The notes beneath the pieces were generated by a model. That model ran no database searches and was not told the origin of the DNA. It saw only the letters and a list, made by a program, of their open reading frames with translations. The position numbers and the translations under genes were made by a program. Source: Cervus elaphus (taxonomy: Eukaryota; Chordata; Mammalia; Artiodactyla; Cervidae). From it: a stretch of 64,000 bases of DNA. Where the stretch lies: positions 25,437,797 to 25,501,796 of the forward strand of contig NC_057816.1 of assembly GCF_910594005.1 (NCBI RefSeq), given 5' to 3'. Positions 1 to 11,761 of the stretch are shown here, one piece after another (position 1 is the first letter of the stretch; every line of letters begins with the position of its first letter).

Positions 1-394
1 TCAAACGGCTGAGGTAGAAGCTGGATTCCTTGAAGCGCTTCCAAAGGCTTTGGCGTATCTGCCTTTTGGATGAACTTCACTAAACAGAAAGCTTTTCAGG
101 TCTGGGTGCTGGCCGGGGGAGCTCCCTGGGCACCCAGCATAACACGGAGGTGGTGGGGGAACGTGTGAGGAGGAGGTTGGCTCTTCCTGGCACACCACTC
201 TCTCCCCCCCTCCCTTCCCAACTCCTCCTCATATTCCTCCCCCTGCCCGGCGCCCCACCACTGCCACCCCGCCTCCCTTACCTCTTTCTCGCCTTCACTC
301 TCCATCTGCAAAGATAACTTTTCAACGCTTGAAGAAACAAGCATTTCGGAGACAGTGGGTTAAGGAGCAGATACCTGGCTGTCCTTGGTGTTAG

Positions 395-591
395 CACTGT
401 CCAACAGAACTCTCTGCGGGGATGGTGGTATTTCACATCTGTGCTGTCTCATGTGATAGCCACTAGCTACAGGGGGCTATTAAGCACTTGAACTGTGGCT
501 GGTGAGAATTGAGGAACTGAAGTTTTGGTATATGCACTGTTAATCATTTGGATGGCCACATGTGGTTAGCAGCTACACTACTGGACAGCAC
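395..591. mobile_element. Short hAT-type DNA transposon relic (MITE)
   Basis: The left end CACTGTCCAACAG and the right end CTACTGGACAGCA are inverted copies with one or two mismatches, as in the Charlie/MER3-like mammalian elements whose ends read as a GCTGTCC-type inverted repeat. The inside contains the typical palindromic-looking phrases on a CACATGTGG theme. It is non-coding and about 200 bases long. No clean 8-base target duplication is visible, as expected for an old copy. Confidence 0.6.
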
Positions 592-963
592 CTCTCTGGG
601 TACAGTTCACGGAGCCACCAGAGGGTCTGCTGCTAAAGTGCATCATGAGAGAACGGCTTCCTAGCCTCAGAAGGCCATCGTATGAGTCCAGCTATGTGAA
701 ATGTCCAGGGGAGGCAGATCTATAGTGACAGAAAGTGCTTTGTGTCTGCCAGGGCTTAGGGGTCAGGGTGGAGGCCAACAGGGGGGTGTGGGGAGTGACC
801 ATTCATAGATTCAGAGTTCCTTTTTGCTTAATAAAATGTTTCAAGATTAGTTGCATGACTTCATAAGTATACCAAAAACTAGTGACTTACATGCTTTTAG
901 TGGGTGAATATAAAGATCATGAATTATATTTCTAAGGGATAGGCTACCCACTCCAGTTTTCAT

Positions 964-1167
964 GGGCTTCCCTGGTGGCTCAGACGGTTAAGAATCCACC
1001 TGCAATGCAGGAGACTTGGGTCTGATCCCTGGGTTGGGATGATCCCCTGGACGAGGGCATGGCAACCCACTCCAGTATTCTTGCCTGGAGAATCCCCATG
1101 GACAGAGGAGTCTGGAGGACTACAGTCCCTGGGGTTGCAGAGTTGGACACAACTGAGCGACTAAGCT
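964..1167 (+). mobile_element. Bov-tA SINE
   Basis: It begins GGCTTCCCTGGTGGCTCAG (tRNA-derived head) and ends at the motif ACTGAGCGACTAAGC, with the invariant CCACTCCAGTATTCTTGCC in the middle. This is a near full-length copy of the ruminant-specific SINE. Confidence 0.92.
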
Positions 1168-2109
1168 CCCAAAGTGGCTTTTTAAAAAATGGCGTCCTTT
1201 CTCGTCCACATTCGAGTAGATGTTCTGACCACAGCTCTGCTCCTGTTCGGTGGTTGTGGTTAAGTACCTTCCCCTTCCTGGCCTCAGCTTGCCTCAATAA
1301 AATAAGGGTATTGCCTTTGCTACCAGGGTAAAGCAGAAGGGGTTTCCCAGTCCTCTTTTCCCTGTATCTATTTAACTTTAATCCAGGTCAGAGGGGCTGA
1401 TCCCTGGGACAGAGAATGAGTCCCCATCTTCTAGGAATCCAATTCCTGAAGCTCCCCCAGTTCCAGGAGAGCCCCAGACTGAGCCAAGCTTTGAGGTGGG
1501 TCACAGAACACCCTGCTCTGTCTCCTCTCTCTGGAACCACAATGTAGAAAGCTTTTGGTGCCGGAGTAGGAATTTTAAGTCACGGCTGAGATATTTATCT
1601 TTTTGCCTTTGATCCAGATAAAAGCCAGTGGTAACTTTTGAGTCGTCATTTGATCTAATACACAGGAACAGGTACCCTTGGCGAGTGCACAGATTCCCCG
1701 GGGGCGAGGAGAGATTCCTGGTTGTGAAATGCCCTGCAGCTTTCTGTGGTCTGTGGTTAGGGGGGCCTGGGGCGTCTCTGGGAAGTCCGTTTCTTCAGGA
1801 GCAGGCTTGTGCTGGTCTTTTTCTTCTCCCACCTCTCGTGTGGGCTTTTGTAAAACAGGCCTGTCAAAATGTCTAAAATCAGAGACAGGAGAGGAAGTAA
1901 TTGTTATCCTCCTCCCCCTCCTCCTCATTGCTGTCAGAAAGCCTTACCTGTGTGTCAGCAAGCAGCTGTTACAAAGGCCTGCCTTATAAATAACTCCGGG
2001 GCCTGCTTTTAGTGTCGGTGAGACGGTGGACTGTGAACAGAAAAGGACCTCTTAACAATTGTCATGAAGATAACAGGGCAGCTGCTGGGTTTTCAGGTTT
2101 TCTTACGTG

Positions 2110-2330
2110 CCTGCAAGTGTTTTAGGAACTTTGCATGCATAGCTTCATTCAGTCTCTCACAACACTACCAGGGAGTGTCAGTATCTGATCCATTTCACAG
2201 ATACAGACACAGAGGCTCAGAGTGGTGGGATAAATTGCCTATGTCATGCAGCTGGTAAGGGCCAGAGTGAAGATTTGAACTAGGATCTGCTTGATTTCAA
2301 AGCTGGTATTTTTCCTTTAACTACCATGCT
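2110..2330 (+). repeat. MIR-like SINE relic
   Basis: The phrases ATTTCACAGAT, GAGGCTCAGAG and GCAGCTGGTAAG in order match the MIR core, with heavy divergence. It is an old, non-functional, shared mammalian repeat. Confidence 0.6.
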
Positions 2331-2396
2331 CTCATATAATCTAGCTTTGACTAAATTCACCAATCAATGAGACCCTTTTTGTGTCAGGTACTGTGC

Positions 2397-2600
2397 AAAT
2401 TGACTCAGACGGTAAAAGAATCTGCCTGCAATGCAGAAGACCTGGGTTTGATCCTTGGGTTGAGAAGATCCCCTGGAGGGGGACATGGCAACCCACTCCA
2501 GTATTCTTGCCTGGAGAATCCCCATGGACAGAGGAGCCTGGTGGGCTACAGTCCATGGGGTTACAAAGAGTCAGACACAACTGAGCGACTTAGCACTTAG
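2397..2600 (+). mobile_element. Bov-tA SINE, 5' truncated
   Basis: It starts inside the tRNA-derived head (CTCAGACGGTAAAAGAATC) and runs to ACTGAGCGACTTAGC. The middle CCACTCCAGTATTCTTGCC is intact. Confidence 0.9.
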
Positions 2601-2681
2601 CACACACATAGCTGCTGCTATGACCAAAAATAGCACATGTCAGATGAGTTAACCACATAGGAGAAAGCATTCTAGACAGTT

Positions 2682-3024
2682 GTTGTTTAGTCACTAAGCT
2701 GTGTCCAACTCTTTGAGACCCATGGACTGCAGCACCAGGCTTCCCTGTCCTTCACCATCTCCCAGAGCCTGCTCAAACTCATGTCCATCGAGTTGGTGAC
2801 GCCATCCAACCATCTCATCCTCTGCTGCCCTTTTCTCCTCCTGCCCTCAGTCTTCCCAGCATCAGGGTCTTTTCCAGTGAGTTGGCTCTTCTTATCAGGG
2901 GGCCAAAGTATTGGAGCTTCAGCTTCAGCATCAGTCCTTCCAATGAATATTCAGCACCGATTTCCTTTAGGATTGACTGGTTTTATCTTGCTGTCCAAGG
3001 GACTCTCAAGAATCTTCTCTACCT
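2682..3024 (-). mobile_element. BovB LINE 3' fragment (reverse)
   Basis: On the + strand it reads from the TAGTCACTAAGCTGTGTCC end through CATCTCCCAGAG and ATCAGGGTCTTTTCC to CAAGGGACTCTCAAGA. This is the complement of the last ~340 bases of BovB, encoding the C-terminal tail of its reverse transcriptase, with frame breaks. Confidence 0.85.
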
Positions 3025-3589
3025 AGGCAGAGGGAACAGCCTGTGGAGGTGGGGAGGGTGGAGTGGGTGAGAGAGAATGACAGAATCAAGGGAACAGAAG
3101 TTGAGAGCTTTCTGCGTGTTCTATCTGAAGCAGGCACAGTGACCTTAATTCTACCCAGCAGATCAGTGCTAGACTCTTGTGTTCTATGGAGGCAGGGAAC
3201 TTGCCTCGTGTTCAAGAAATCCTTGCTGAGAGAACAGATAGTGGTGGAAATGGGATCAGAACCCAGGTTTCCTGAATCTGTTTAGTGTTCTGGGCAGTCT
3301 TCTTACTCTTGGAGAACTCTTGGACAATTCCAAACTGGCCGTAGACAGTGAGTGACTATGATACTGTGATTTATAATAAGAAATATTTATTTGGTCTTCT
3401 TTCCTATTTCTGGCACAGAGCTCCTAAAACCCTTGGAATTTCCCAAGTTCTGAGACTGTTGAAGGTGACTTTTGTTATGTTAATGAGATGACTAAGGCTG
3501 GGTTGGAACTTTCAGTCCTACTCCTTGGCCTCCGGGGAGGGGAGGGGACTGAAGACTGATTTTAAGCACCAGTGGCCAAGGATTTAATC

Positions 3590-4070
3590 AATCATGTCTC
3601 TGTAATGAAGCCACCATAAAAACCCAACAGAACAGGGTTTGGATAGCTTCCAGGCTGGTAACCCAATAGAGATATGGGGAGAAAGGAGGTCATGGAAGCT
3701 CCTGGTCTTTTCCTGGTGTCTTCCTTGCTCTAGGTGTCTCTTCTACCTGGCTGTTATATCCTTTTATAATAATAAGCCAGTGATCTTGTAAGTAAAATGT
3801 TTCTCTTGAGTTCTGTGAGCTGCTTTAGCCAATTAGTTGAATCCAAGGAGGACATCGTGGGAGCCTTCAGTCTAGCCGGCCAGTCAGAAATGCAGGCTTG
3901 TGGCCGAAGCTTGAGGTTGGTAGGCGGCTTGGAGTGGGAAGCAGTCTGGTGGGGTTGAACCTTTAACCTGTGGACTCCATCACTAACTCCAGGTGGATAG
4001 TATTAGAATTGAGTTAAATTGTAGGACACCAAGCTGGTGTCAGAGAATTGGTGGGAGGTGAGGTGAATCC
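3590..4070 (+). mobile_element. Solitary LTR-like element of an endogenous retrovirus
   Basis: The order GTCTCTGTAATGAAGCC, CCATAAAAACCC, a run containing TATAATAATAAGCCAGT, GAGTTCTGTGAGCTGC, CCAAGGAGG and AGAATTGAGTTAAATTG matches a mammalian ERV1-type LTR pattern I recognise but cannot name exactly. The A/T-rich TATAATAATAAG at about 3765-3776 would carry the polyadenylation signal of such an LTR. No retroviral coding sequence is attached, so this is a solo LTR or fragment. Confidence 0.6.
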
Positions 4071-4081
4071 CCCCCTCCTCA

Positions 4082-4106
4082 AACACACACACACTCACTC
4101 ACACTG
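4082..4106. repeat. CA/CACT microsatellite
   Basis: Short run of ACAC dinucleotides followed by ACTC and CACA units. Confidence 0.9.
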
Positions 4107-4930
4107 AAATTAGTATTCAAATCCTTTTAATGACCTAGTATACTACTTACTTGGGCCAGTCAGGACAGAAATCAATTTTTATAACATTGTTGCCTAAGAA
4201 ATCCCAGCATGGGGGCAGAGCTGCCCAAGGAGTTTTGCTGACCTGATGAGCTTTCAGTGAAAGAGAAGGCATGTTGTGGTCCAGTGATAGTTTTATGTGT
4301 GGACATGAGGAATGTGACCGAGCTGGGTGGTGATGAAGTCCCAGGCCAGCTAAATCCCAGTGAGTTTCAGTGTCTGCGGACACGTGTGATGGCTTCTGCA
4401 GCCATCGTGGCGGTCCTGATGGGTGAGATGATGGGTTGCAGGGTTTCATCAGTGAATTTCTACTCAGTGGGATCTCAACCAAAGAGATTCTTTAGTGCCT
4501 GCATTCTAATTTCTGAGCAAAATGTCCAAGTTTGAGGAGAAACAAAGATGAGTTAACTGTCAAAAGCAAGATGAGCTAGGGCCAATGCTTTTGAGATAAA
4601 AAAAGTAGAAGCAAAATTTATATCTGGATTCTAGGACATGTTGGCCTCTTTGTTTGCAAAAATGTGATGCTCGTGCATTTCTGTATCTCTTGGAAAAGGC
4701 TATTCTGCTTTCAAATGCCCACAGCATGGAGCAGATCCTTATATTCCCCTTAAACATATGTGGATTTCAGTGTCTATACTGCTACTAAAGTGTTAAGTAA
4801 AACAGAAAAAGTGTGTTTAAATGTAGTATTTTAAAATGCATCTTTATCCACCCCAAGTTGGTCACTGTTGATGTTTGTGTTCCTATAACCTGGCACAGAA
4901 GATACTCATTAAATGAATTACTGTGTCTTG

Positions 4931-5860
4931 CAGAGTTCATTTTATTTTATTTTTAATTGAAGTATAGTTGATTTAGAGTATTGTGTTCGTTTCAGGTGTA
5001 TGACAAAGTGATTCAGTTATATGTATGCATATGTGTGTGTGTGGTTGTTGAGTTGCTAAGTTGTGTCCAACTCTGCGCCCCATGGACTGTAGTTCACCAG
5101 GCTCTCCTGTCCATGGGATTTCCCAGTCAAGAATACTGGACTGGATTGCCATTTCCTTCTCCAGGGGATCTTCTCAACCCAGGGGTCGAACCTGCATTTC
5201 CTGCATTAAGATATTTAATATAGTTCTCTATGCTCTACAGTAGAACCTTGTTGTTTATTTTATGTACAGTAACGTGTATCTGTTAATCCCATACTCTGGA
5301 TTTAGCCCTCCCCCAACATTTCCTCTTTGGTAACCATAAGCTTGTTTTCTGAGTCTGTTTCTGTTTTGTAAATTAATTTATTTGTATTATTTTTTAGATT
5401 CTACATATAAGTGATATCATATAATATTTGTGTTTCTCTGTATGACTTACTTTACTTAGTGTGGTATTCTCAAGGTTCATGTATGTTGCTGCCAGTGACA
5501 ATATTTCATTCTTTTTTATGACTCAGTAATATTCCATTGTATGTATATACTACATCTTCTTTATCCCTTCATCTATTGATACATACTTAGGTTGCGTCCA
5601 TGTCTTGGTTATAGTGAGTAGTGCTGCTCTGAACATTGGGGGTTGTGTGTATCTTTTCAAGTTAGAGTTTTCCAGATAAGTTTTCCAGATAAAACTTTCC
5701 CAGATATTTGGCCAGAAGTGGAATTGCTGGATCATATGGTAGCTGTATTTTTAGTTTTCTAAGGAACCTCTATACTATTTTCTGTAGTGACTGCATCAGT
5801 TGACATTCCCACCAACAGTGTAGGAGGGTTTCCTTTCTGGAGAGTCCACTTTAAATGCCC
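4931..5860 (-). mobile_element. L1 LINE 3' fragment (reverse), interrupted by a SINE
   Basis: Reading the + strand, phrases such as AATTGAAGTATAGTTGATTT, TAGTGTGTATCTGTTAATCC-like text, ATTCCATTGTATGTATATAC and CATTCCCACCAACAGTGTA are the complement of the ruminant L1 3' region. The L1 is broken near 5037-5208 by a reverse Bov-tA copy. No intact ORF2 remains. Confidence 0.85.
5037..5208 (-). mobile_element. Bov-tA SINE inside L1 (reverse)
   Basis: The + strand reads GTTGAGTTGCTAAGTTGTGTCC onwards in complement order, to CAACCCAGGGGTCGAACCTG and CCTGCATT. It lies inside the L1 fragment and must therefore be younger. Part of the L1 around the insertion point seems to be missing. Confidence 0.85.
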
Positions 5861-7774
5861 ATCCTCATGAACACCATCCCGTTAGTTTAGCTGGAAATCC
5901 TCCCCCTTGGGAACATGACCCTGTGGCTGTGTCTCTTCCTAAACCCTAGGATGGTTTTCTGGGGACCCAGCCTGTGTCTTCCTTCTCTCTGTACCCTGCC
6001 CGCCTTTGCAAGGACCATCACTTTGTTCATTTGCTCACCCAGCATGTTTGCCTCCAGACTGGCTTCCATGAGCTGAAAATTTATTGGCATCTCAGAGGGA
6101 AACTTAGATGAAGCAGACACTTTTGAGTGCATAGTTTTATTTAAGACAGGGACAAGGCATGTAATTTGAGTTGTCCAAGGGAAACCATGCATTCCTGGCT
6201 GCTATTTTAAGACCCTCCTCCTAAACTGATATCCTTCAGGTTTATTTGGTTTAACTCCTGCTCTGGAAGTTGGCTTGTTTCTGCGCATCAGAGTTGTCAT
6301 GAAAGCAGCTCCTCCAGGATTCTCCCGGACAGCTGTGGAATAGCTGGCATTTTTCTCTCCTTCATTCTGTATTGACAGCAGGTTTGAATCACTCAGCCCT
6401 GTTTTCTGTAACATAACCAGGTCAGAAATCATTTGAAAAACATTGACGATGCCTAATTTGATCTTCTTTTCAATAAGAGGGTGACATTGTCTGGTACATT
6501 GTATGTTTTTGTGATTGGCGGATGTATTAAGACAAAAGGACCTCCTTTTCTACTCTTCCTGTTTCCTGCTGACCAGCATGGGAATGAGGAGGGATCCTTT
6601 CACAATTGGGAAAAGAATTGGGGAATTCCTGTCCACCCTCTGCTTCCACCCACCTCCTTGGAAATTCTTGGAGAACTCTGTCTGCTCCAAGCTTTGCTGC
6701 TGGCCACCCTAGTTGGGTCTTTGCTTCCTGGATCTCTTAAACTCACCCAGGTCCCTGAGAGAGCTCTTCCTCTTCATCTAGAGAGTCAGAAGTTCTCCAA
6801 AGGATAATAAGCTAGTGAAATGTAAAAATTTAGCCAGACCTGCCCGTGTTTGCCCCTGCCCCTTTGCAAACCCAACTCATGCCTGCCTTTCCCTGAGAAG
6901 AGGACTTTGAAGCACAGAGGAGAGGGAGGCAGGCAACCCTAGCTCCAGTTCAAGGTCAGCTAACTAACTTGACGAGTAACCTTGAGCAGTAATCAGTCAT
7001 GCGCACTAGACCTTAGGTTCTTCCTCTTTCAAAAAGGGCATCACCCCAGTTGATTGAGCGCTGCCTTTCAACTCGAATAGACATTGATCACATGATGCCT
7101 CCGTCTGTGCCTTTCTTACCCTTGGCCTTCCTTACCCTCCTGTAGGTATTGCCTAGTCTCCCAAAGCTAATAATGCTCTGGATAAGACCTTTTCCTATCA
7201 AAGCCAAAGCAAGGACTTCACCCATGGGAACTGCCATTTAACCTGGATACCAGCTGTGTGGGCATGATGAGCCAACTGGTACCCATGCAGGAGGGCCGGC
7301 TTTGTTAGGACTCTTGCAAGTCTGTCTGTTAACTGCCATGTCAGTAGCTTGGTAGCTGCCACGATGGGAGTATTTAATACTGCAGAGAGCAGCACACACT
7401 GCAAATCAGAATTTTTTGGTCTTCTTCCAGAGTTGTTAGATATTCACTAGCCTACCACAGAGATTCAGATGAAATTGATTTGCCAACTCACAGGTGGAAG
7501 AAGACCCAGAGTCCTTCGTCATCTTTCTGGAAGTGTTAGGTTTTGCTGACTGCGTTTTGTTGGGATGAAGGTGGGGTTACATTACTGTCAGTCAGTAGTG
7601 TTTCTCCTAAGTTCCTGTTTTGCTGACATACTAGAGCTTGTAGATCACGAGTCTTCCCATCCTATGTTCAGTATCCTTCTCTCCGCACTGGAACCACCCC
7701 CAACTCATTTTGTCTTCAAGAGTGACATAAGGCTTTGGATCTAGATTTTCTTTCCGAAAGTTTAGGGCCATGGA
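5861..7774. other. Intronic stretch with no recognised element
   Basis: About 1.9 kb of mixed composition. Short open frames occur on both strands (for example near 5887-6192 and 6202-6432 reverse) but none resembles a protein I know, and none has splice borders in a NAV2-like frame. Confidence 0.6.
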
Positions 7775-8095
7775 GGGGTTCAGTCAGTTCAGTCAGTCAG
7801 TTGAGTCGCTCAGTCGTGTCTGACTCTTTGCGACCCCATGAACCGCAGCACGCCAGACCTCCCTGTCCATCACCAACTCCCAGAGTCTACCCAGACCTAT
7901 GTCCATCGAGTTGGTGATGCCATCCAGCCATCTCATCTTCTGTTGTCCCCTTTTCCTCCTGCCCCCAATCCTTCCCAGCATCAGGGTCTTTTCCAATGAG
8001 TCAGCTCTTTGCATCAGGTGGCCAAAGTATTGAAGTTTCCTTCCAATGAACACCCAGGACTGATCTCCTTTAGGATGGACTGGTTGGATGGAGGG
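7775..8095 (-). mobile_element. BovB LINE 3' end (reverse)
   Basis: The + strand begins CAGTTCAGTCAGTCAGTTGAG, the complement of the BovB 3' terminus with its short ACTGA repeat, and runs through CATCTCATCTTCTGTTGTCC to TAGGATGGACTGGTTGG. The reverse strand retains about 90 codons of the reverse transcriptase C-terminal tail in one frame (YFGHLMQRADSLEKT, then MRWLDGITNSMD and VAKSQTRLSD). It is a 5'-truncated dead copy. Confidence 0.9.
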
Positions 8096-8195
8096 GTTAT
8101 GGTGTTGCAATAGAAACAAACACCTTCAAATTGAAAACTGGATGTTCCTGTTCTTAAAAAGTCCTTCGGCTTCCCTGCCACTGGGAATTTTCAGT

Positions 8196-8240
8196 GAGCA
8201 TGTTTTGTTTTGTTTTTAAGGCTCTAACTTCCTACTGTCT
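8196..8240. repeat. Unclassified direct repeat, copy 1
   Basis: The phrase around ATGTTTTGTTTTGTTTTTAAG followed by CTCTAACTTCCTACTGT recurs almost exactly at about 9152-9200. The copies are about 955 bases apart in the same orientation. Confidence 0.7.
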
Positions 8241-9151
8241 CATTCAGCTGTCCTCCTCCTCTCCTGTGCTGAGAGCGCATCTCTGTTTTCTTGTCTCCTT
8301 CCAGACCGTACCCCAGAGCCTCATTGTCCCCACTCAGGGTGGCCCATAGCCAACATATTTCCTAAACAAAGTTTCTAAGAGGAGCTCTGGTACCAGCTGT
8401 TAAAATCCTTCTGTTTTTTTTCACATTCCTCCATCTCCAAAGCCTGGGAGCTAACCACCTCCAGTTAATAATTCATTTTGGCCTCTCACCTTCCGAGATG
8501 GCCCACATTCTGTGAAGTGTGTGTCTCCCAGGGCTTTTCTTGCCTTTTGAGACAGACCGCATTCTGTCTATGGAATGTATATCTCTAAATAATCCATTTC
8601 TTTTCTTAAAAAATAAAAATAATTCATTTTAACACTAAGTGGGTGCACAGCTTTGCTGTGCCAATTTAGGGCATTCATTTGGTGCATGTGTTGAGTATTG
8701 CCTTTCTAACCAGCCATTATGGTTTCATGAAATCCATCGAGGACTTAGTTTGTGGTGGGAGGGAGTCCAAGATCACAAGTTATCTGATTTTCATAAAGAA
8801 GGAAATGACTTGTGTTGAGAAGGGGGGACTTGTAAGTGAAATCTGGAAGACTACATTACCGTTTCTCCCCTATGTTTTATTGTTTAGAGGGAGCTAGCCT
8901 GCCATCTCACTTGAAGCTTTTGCATGTGGAGTAGTTAGCGGTTTCATGCAGGGGCTTTTATTGCTCAAGTAGGCAGCCTTTGTCAGCACTGCTTTCTGCC
9001 CTCCTCATTCTCACTCTTTCCCCACCCCCACCTATTTCACCTTTTAGGTTTCAGCTCAGACTTTGTTTCCTCTAGAAAGCCTTTCCTAAGACAGGAAAAC
9101 AAGCCTTCCCCTTCCCTGTGTTCCCACAGCATTCTCCATCGTCTTCATCAG

Positions 9152-9201
9152 TGACCATGTTTTGTTTTGTTTTAAGACTCTAACTTCCTACTGTATTGTT
9201 C
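9152..9201. repeat. Unclassified direct repeat, copy 2
   Basis: Second copy of the segment at 8196-8240, with ACTCTAACTTCCTACTGT conserved and diverging after it. The surrounding 9035-9350 reads like an old L2 3' region (AGCCTTTCCTAAGAC, CATTCTCCATCG), so the shared phrase may be a local duplication. Confidence 0.65.
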
Positions 9202-9378
9202 AGTGGTCATCATGCTTTATGGTTATCTTGTCCATCCTTCATTTGCACATGGGGACTCAGCCTCATTCTCTTTTCTGTCCATTGCCATCACATAACTTGG
9301 TGTCCAGAGACTTTAGATAGATATTTGTTCATAGAGTAAATGAATGAATTCATGACTCAACTATAGAATAATTATTTA

Positions 9379-9590
9379 CAACTCAGACACTGGAACCAGT
9401 AGATGTGTACCTCTCCTTTGACGTTGGACCAGCTATGTAATCTTTCCAAGCCTCAGTTCTCTCATCTATAAAATAGGGATGTAGCAGGATCTACTGCCTC
9501 AGGTTTTTGTGAGGGGTAAATTAGACAATGAAAATCAATTACTTAGAATAGTGCCTTTTATACAGTATATGTTAAATAAATTATTGAGCT
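9379..9590 (+). repeat. MIR-like SINE relic
   Basis: TAATCTTTCCAAGCCTCAGT, TCATCTATAAAATAGGGAT and TAGTGCCTT in order are the MIR core and tail. Confidence 0.75.
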
Positions 9591-9594
9591 GGAT

Positions 9595-9758
9595 TTTTAA
9601 AATATTTATTTATTTTGTTGCACCAGGTCTTAGTTGCGACATATGAAATCTTTTTAGTTGTGGCATATGGGATCTAGTTCCTTGATCAGGGATTGAACCT
9701 GGGCCCCCTGCATTGGGGGCACTTAGTCTTAGCCACTGGACCACCAGGGAAGTCCCTA
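9595..9758 (-). mobile_element. CHR-type tRNA-derived SINE (reverse)
   Basis: The + strand ends with CCACTGGACCACCAGGGAAG, the complement of the cetartiodactyl SINE head (CTTCCCTGGTGGTCCAGTGG), and starts with an A/T-rich TTTATTTATTTT tail. GATCAGGGATTGAACCTGG is the complement of the B-box region. Confidence 0.9.
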
Positions 9759-10296
9759 TTGAGCTATTTTAATGACTAAATCATGAAGCATTAAATGATA
9801 AGGAAGTAAAGTGATATTTTTTGGTATATGTAACAAAATGCAATAACTTTCAGCATTTAACTGGAAGGCAAGTTATCCTCTTTCCAGATAACATTTAAAG
9901 CTATATCTGTGATTCTTCAGTAATAGATACTGATGTTTAGAAGCACAGCTTGAAGCATCACGTGGAGCTTTCAGTTAGACCCAAGTTCTCAGGAAGAGAA
10001 ATGGGATAACATGCTTTTGACGAAAAACCAAATCAATAAGCACTGAAACATAAAAGTCTCTGTTTCTGCTGTCAACTGGCTTAACTAGTAAATACAGTTA
10101 GCTAGAAAATCTCTCTTCAGTTATTTAAAGCATTTCTAATTAGCATCTTTGCAGTAACAACCTAATGATGTTTATCTAATCCTTACGCATGCCTTCAACC
10201 ACTTGATCAAGCAACATTTATCCTGTATCTGGTACTAGGGATAAGAAGATGAGTGAAACAGAGCCCCTGGCCTTGAGGAATTAACATTCTAGGGCA

Positions 10297-10690
10297 AGGT
10301 CAGCAAACCATATCTTAAATGGCCAGATAGTAAATATGTGGGACTTTACGGGACATGGGATTTCTGTTGCAAATACTTAGTCCTGTCGTTGTAGTGAGGG
10401 AGCAGCCATAGACAATATGTAAAAGATTGAGCATGGCTGTGTTTCAGTAAAGCTTTATTTACAAAGTTGTAGGCATCAACAACAAGGACCTATTGTATAG
10501 CACGGTAAACTATTCAGTATCTTGTAATAATCTATAATGGAAAAGAATTTGAAAAAGACTGTATATATATAATGGAATCACTTTGCTGTACCTGAAACTA
10601 ATATAGCATTGTAAATCAACTGTACTTTAATTAAAAAAATAAAAGATTTGGCCATCAGGCGCTGGTTTGCTGCCCTCTGTCCTAGAGGAG
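10297..10690 (-). mobile_element. hAT-type DNA transposon relic split by an L1 end
   Basis: The left part (10297-10474) reads GGTCAGCAAACC, GGCCAGATAGTAAATATG, CAGCCATAGACAATATGTAA and AAGCTTTATTTACAAA, the complement of a common mammalian MER/Charlie-like element. The missing end, GATTTGGCCATCAGG then GGTTTGCTGCCCTC, appears at 10646-10685. Between them sits an L1 3' end. Confidence 0.65.
10476..10645 (+). mobile_element. L1 LINE 3' end
   Basis: CAAGGACCTATTGTATAGCA, CTTGTAATAATCTATAATGG, AATCACTTTGCTGTACCTG and TGTAAATCAACTGTACTTT followed by an A-rich tail are the sense-strand 3' terminus of ruminant L1. At about 170 bases it is a strongly 5'-truncated insertion. Confidence 0.85.
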
Positions 10691-11507
10691 ATAGGTACTT
10701 AGATTGAGGTGAGTCTGGATGAGGCGAGGTCAGTACCAAGCGCTACAACCCGTGAAGGATGGGGAGATGAGAAGAGGGTGATCTGAGCTGTGACCCTCCC
10801 AGGGAGCCATGGGTTAGCGAAGTGGGAGTCTGGGTGAGTAAAGCAGAGCGAACCAAGACCAGGAGGAGGTGCTGCGTGGCTTGATGCCGAAGTGGGCGAT
10901 GCTGGGGTAACTAGGGGTCAGCTGTCCCAGCTGACCAGCGCAGATACAGGTAGAGGCCTTCCCGCTCTCAAGAGAGCTGATGGAACCTCCTGAAACCCAC
11001 CTGAGGACTTCTGTGAGTTCCCGGGGACTGCACCAGCTGCTCCCTGGGGAGGCTATCTCTGTTTTACCTCCACCCTCAACACTGAAGCCTGTTCCCTTGC
11101 TGGCTTCCAAGAAATACCTACTCAGAGCAAACATTTCCAGTTTTTAGGCTTTTCTGGCAGTTTATGGTAATGTCACGAGGAATGACATGCTGACATCACG
11201 TGTCCCTTAGCTTGCTTGTCCTACCCACTTCATTTCCCTCTTTTTCTCTTTTTTATGGAACCAAGCAATTATTTATCTTCTGCAACATATACAGGTTCCC
11301 TTAGGACTTCAGCCTCTGGCCCAGGTAGCTTGTTAAGGAATCTCCCTACAGATACAGTCTCCTCTTCTAACAAAAATTCTGGTGTTCCCATTACCCTAAC
11401 AGACAGCAGCTTCCAGAAATATGCACTACCCACTGTTTATCCCACACCCACCCTTGACTCCATAGCTTTGGACCCAGGTCTATTAATTTTTCAAAGGTGA
11501 GTGATGG

Positions 11508-11761
11508 GGGACTTGCCTGGTGGCCTGGTGGTTAAGAATCTGCCTTGCAATGCAGGGTATGTGGGTTCGATTCCTGGTCAGGGAACTAAGATACCACAGG
11601 CAGCAGAGCAACTAATCCCTCCCCAGAGCTACTGAGCCCATGCACCACAACTTGAGAGTCCATGCACCGCAATCAAAGATCTCACCTGATGCAACTAAAG
11701 TCCAACGAAGCAAATAAAAGAAATAAATTAATTACACTATTTAAAAAGAGAGAGAGAGAGT
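11508..11761 (+). mobile_element. CHR-type tRNA-derived SINE with GA-rich tail
   Basis: Head GGACTTGCCTGGTGGCCTGG, B-box GGTTCGATTCCTGGTCAGGG, then the CHR body phrases CCATGCACCACAACTTGAG and CAACTAAAGTCCAACGAAG, ending in AATAAAAGAAATAAAT and a GA repeat at about 11747-11761. Confidence 0.88.

Noticed and set aside
7793..8119. Reverse 108-codon frame with RT-like tail words
   Set aside because: It is the C-terminal scrap of a 5'-truncated BovB copy, not a gene.
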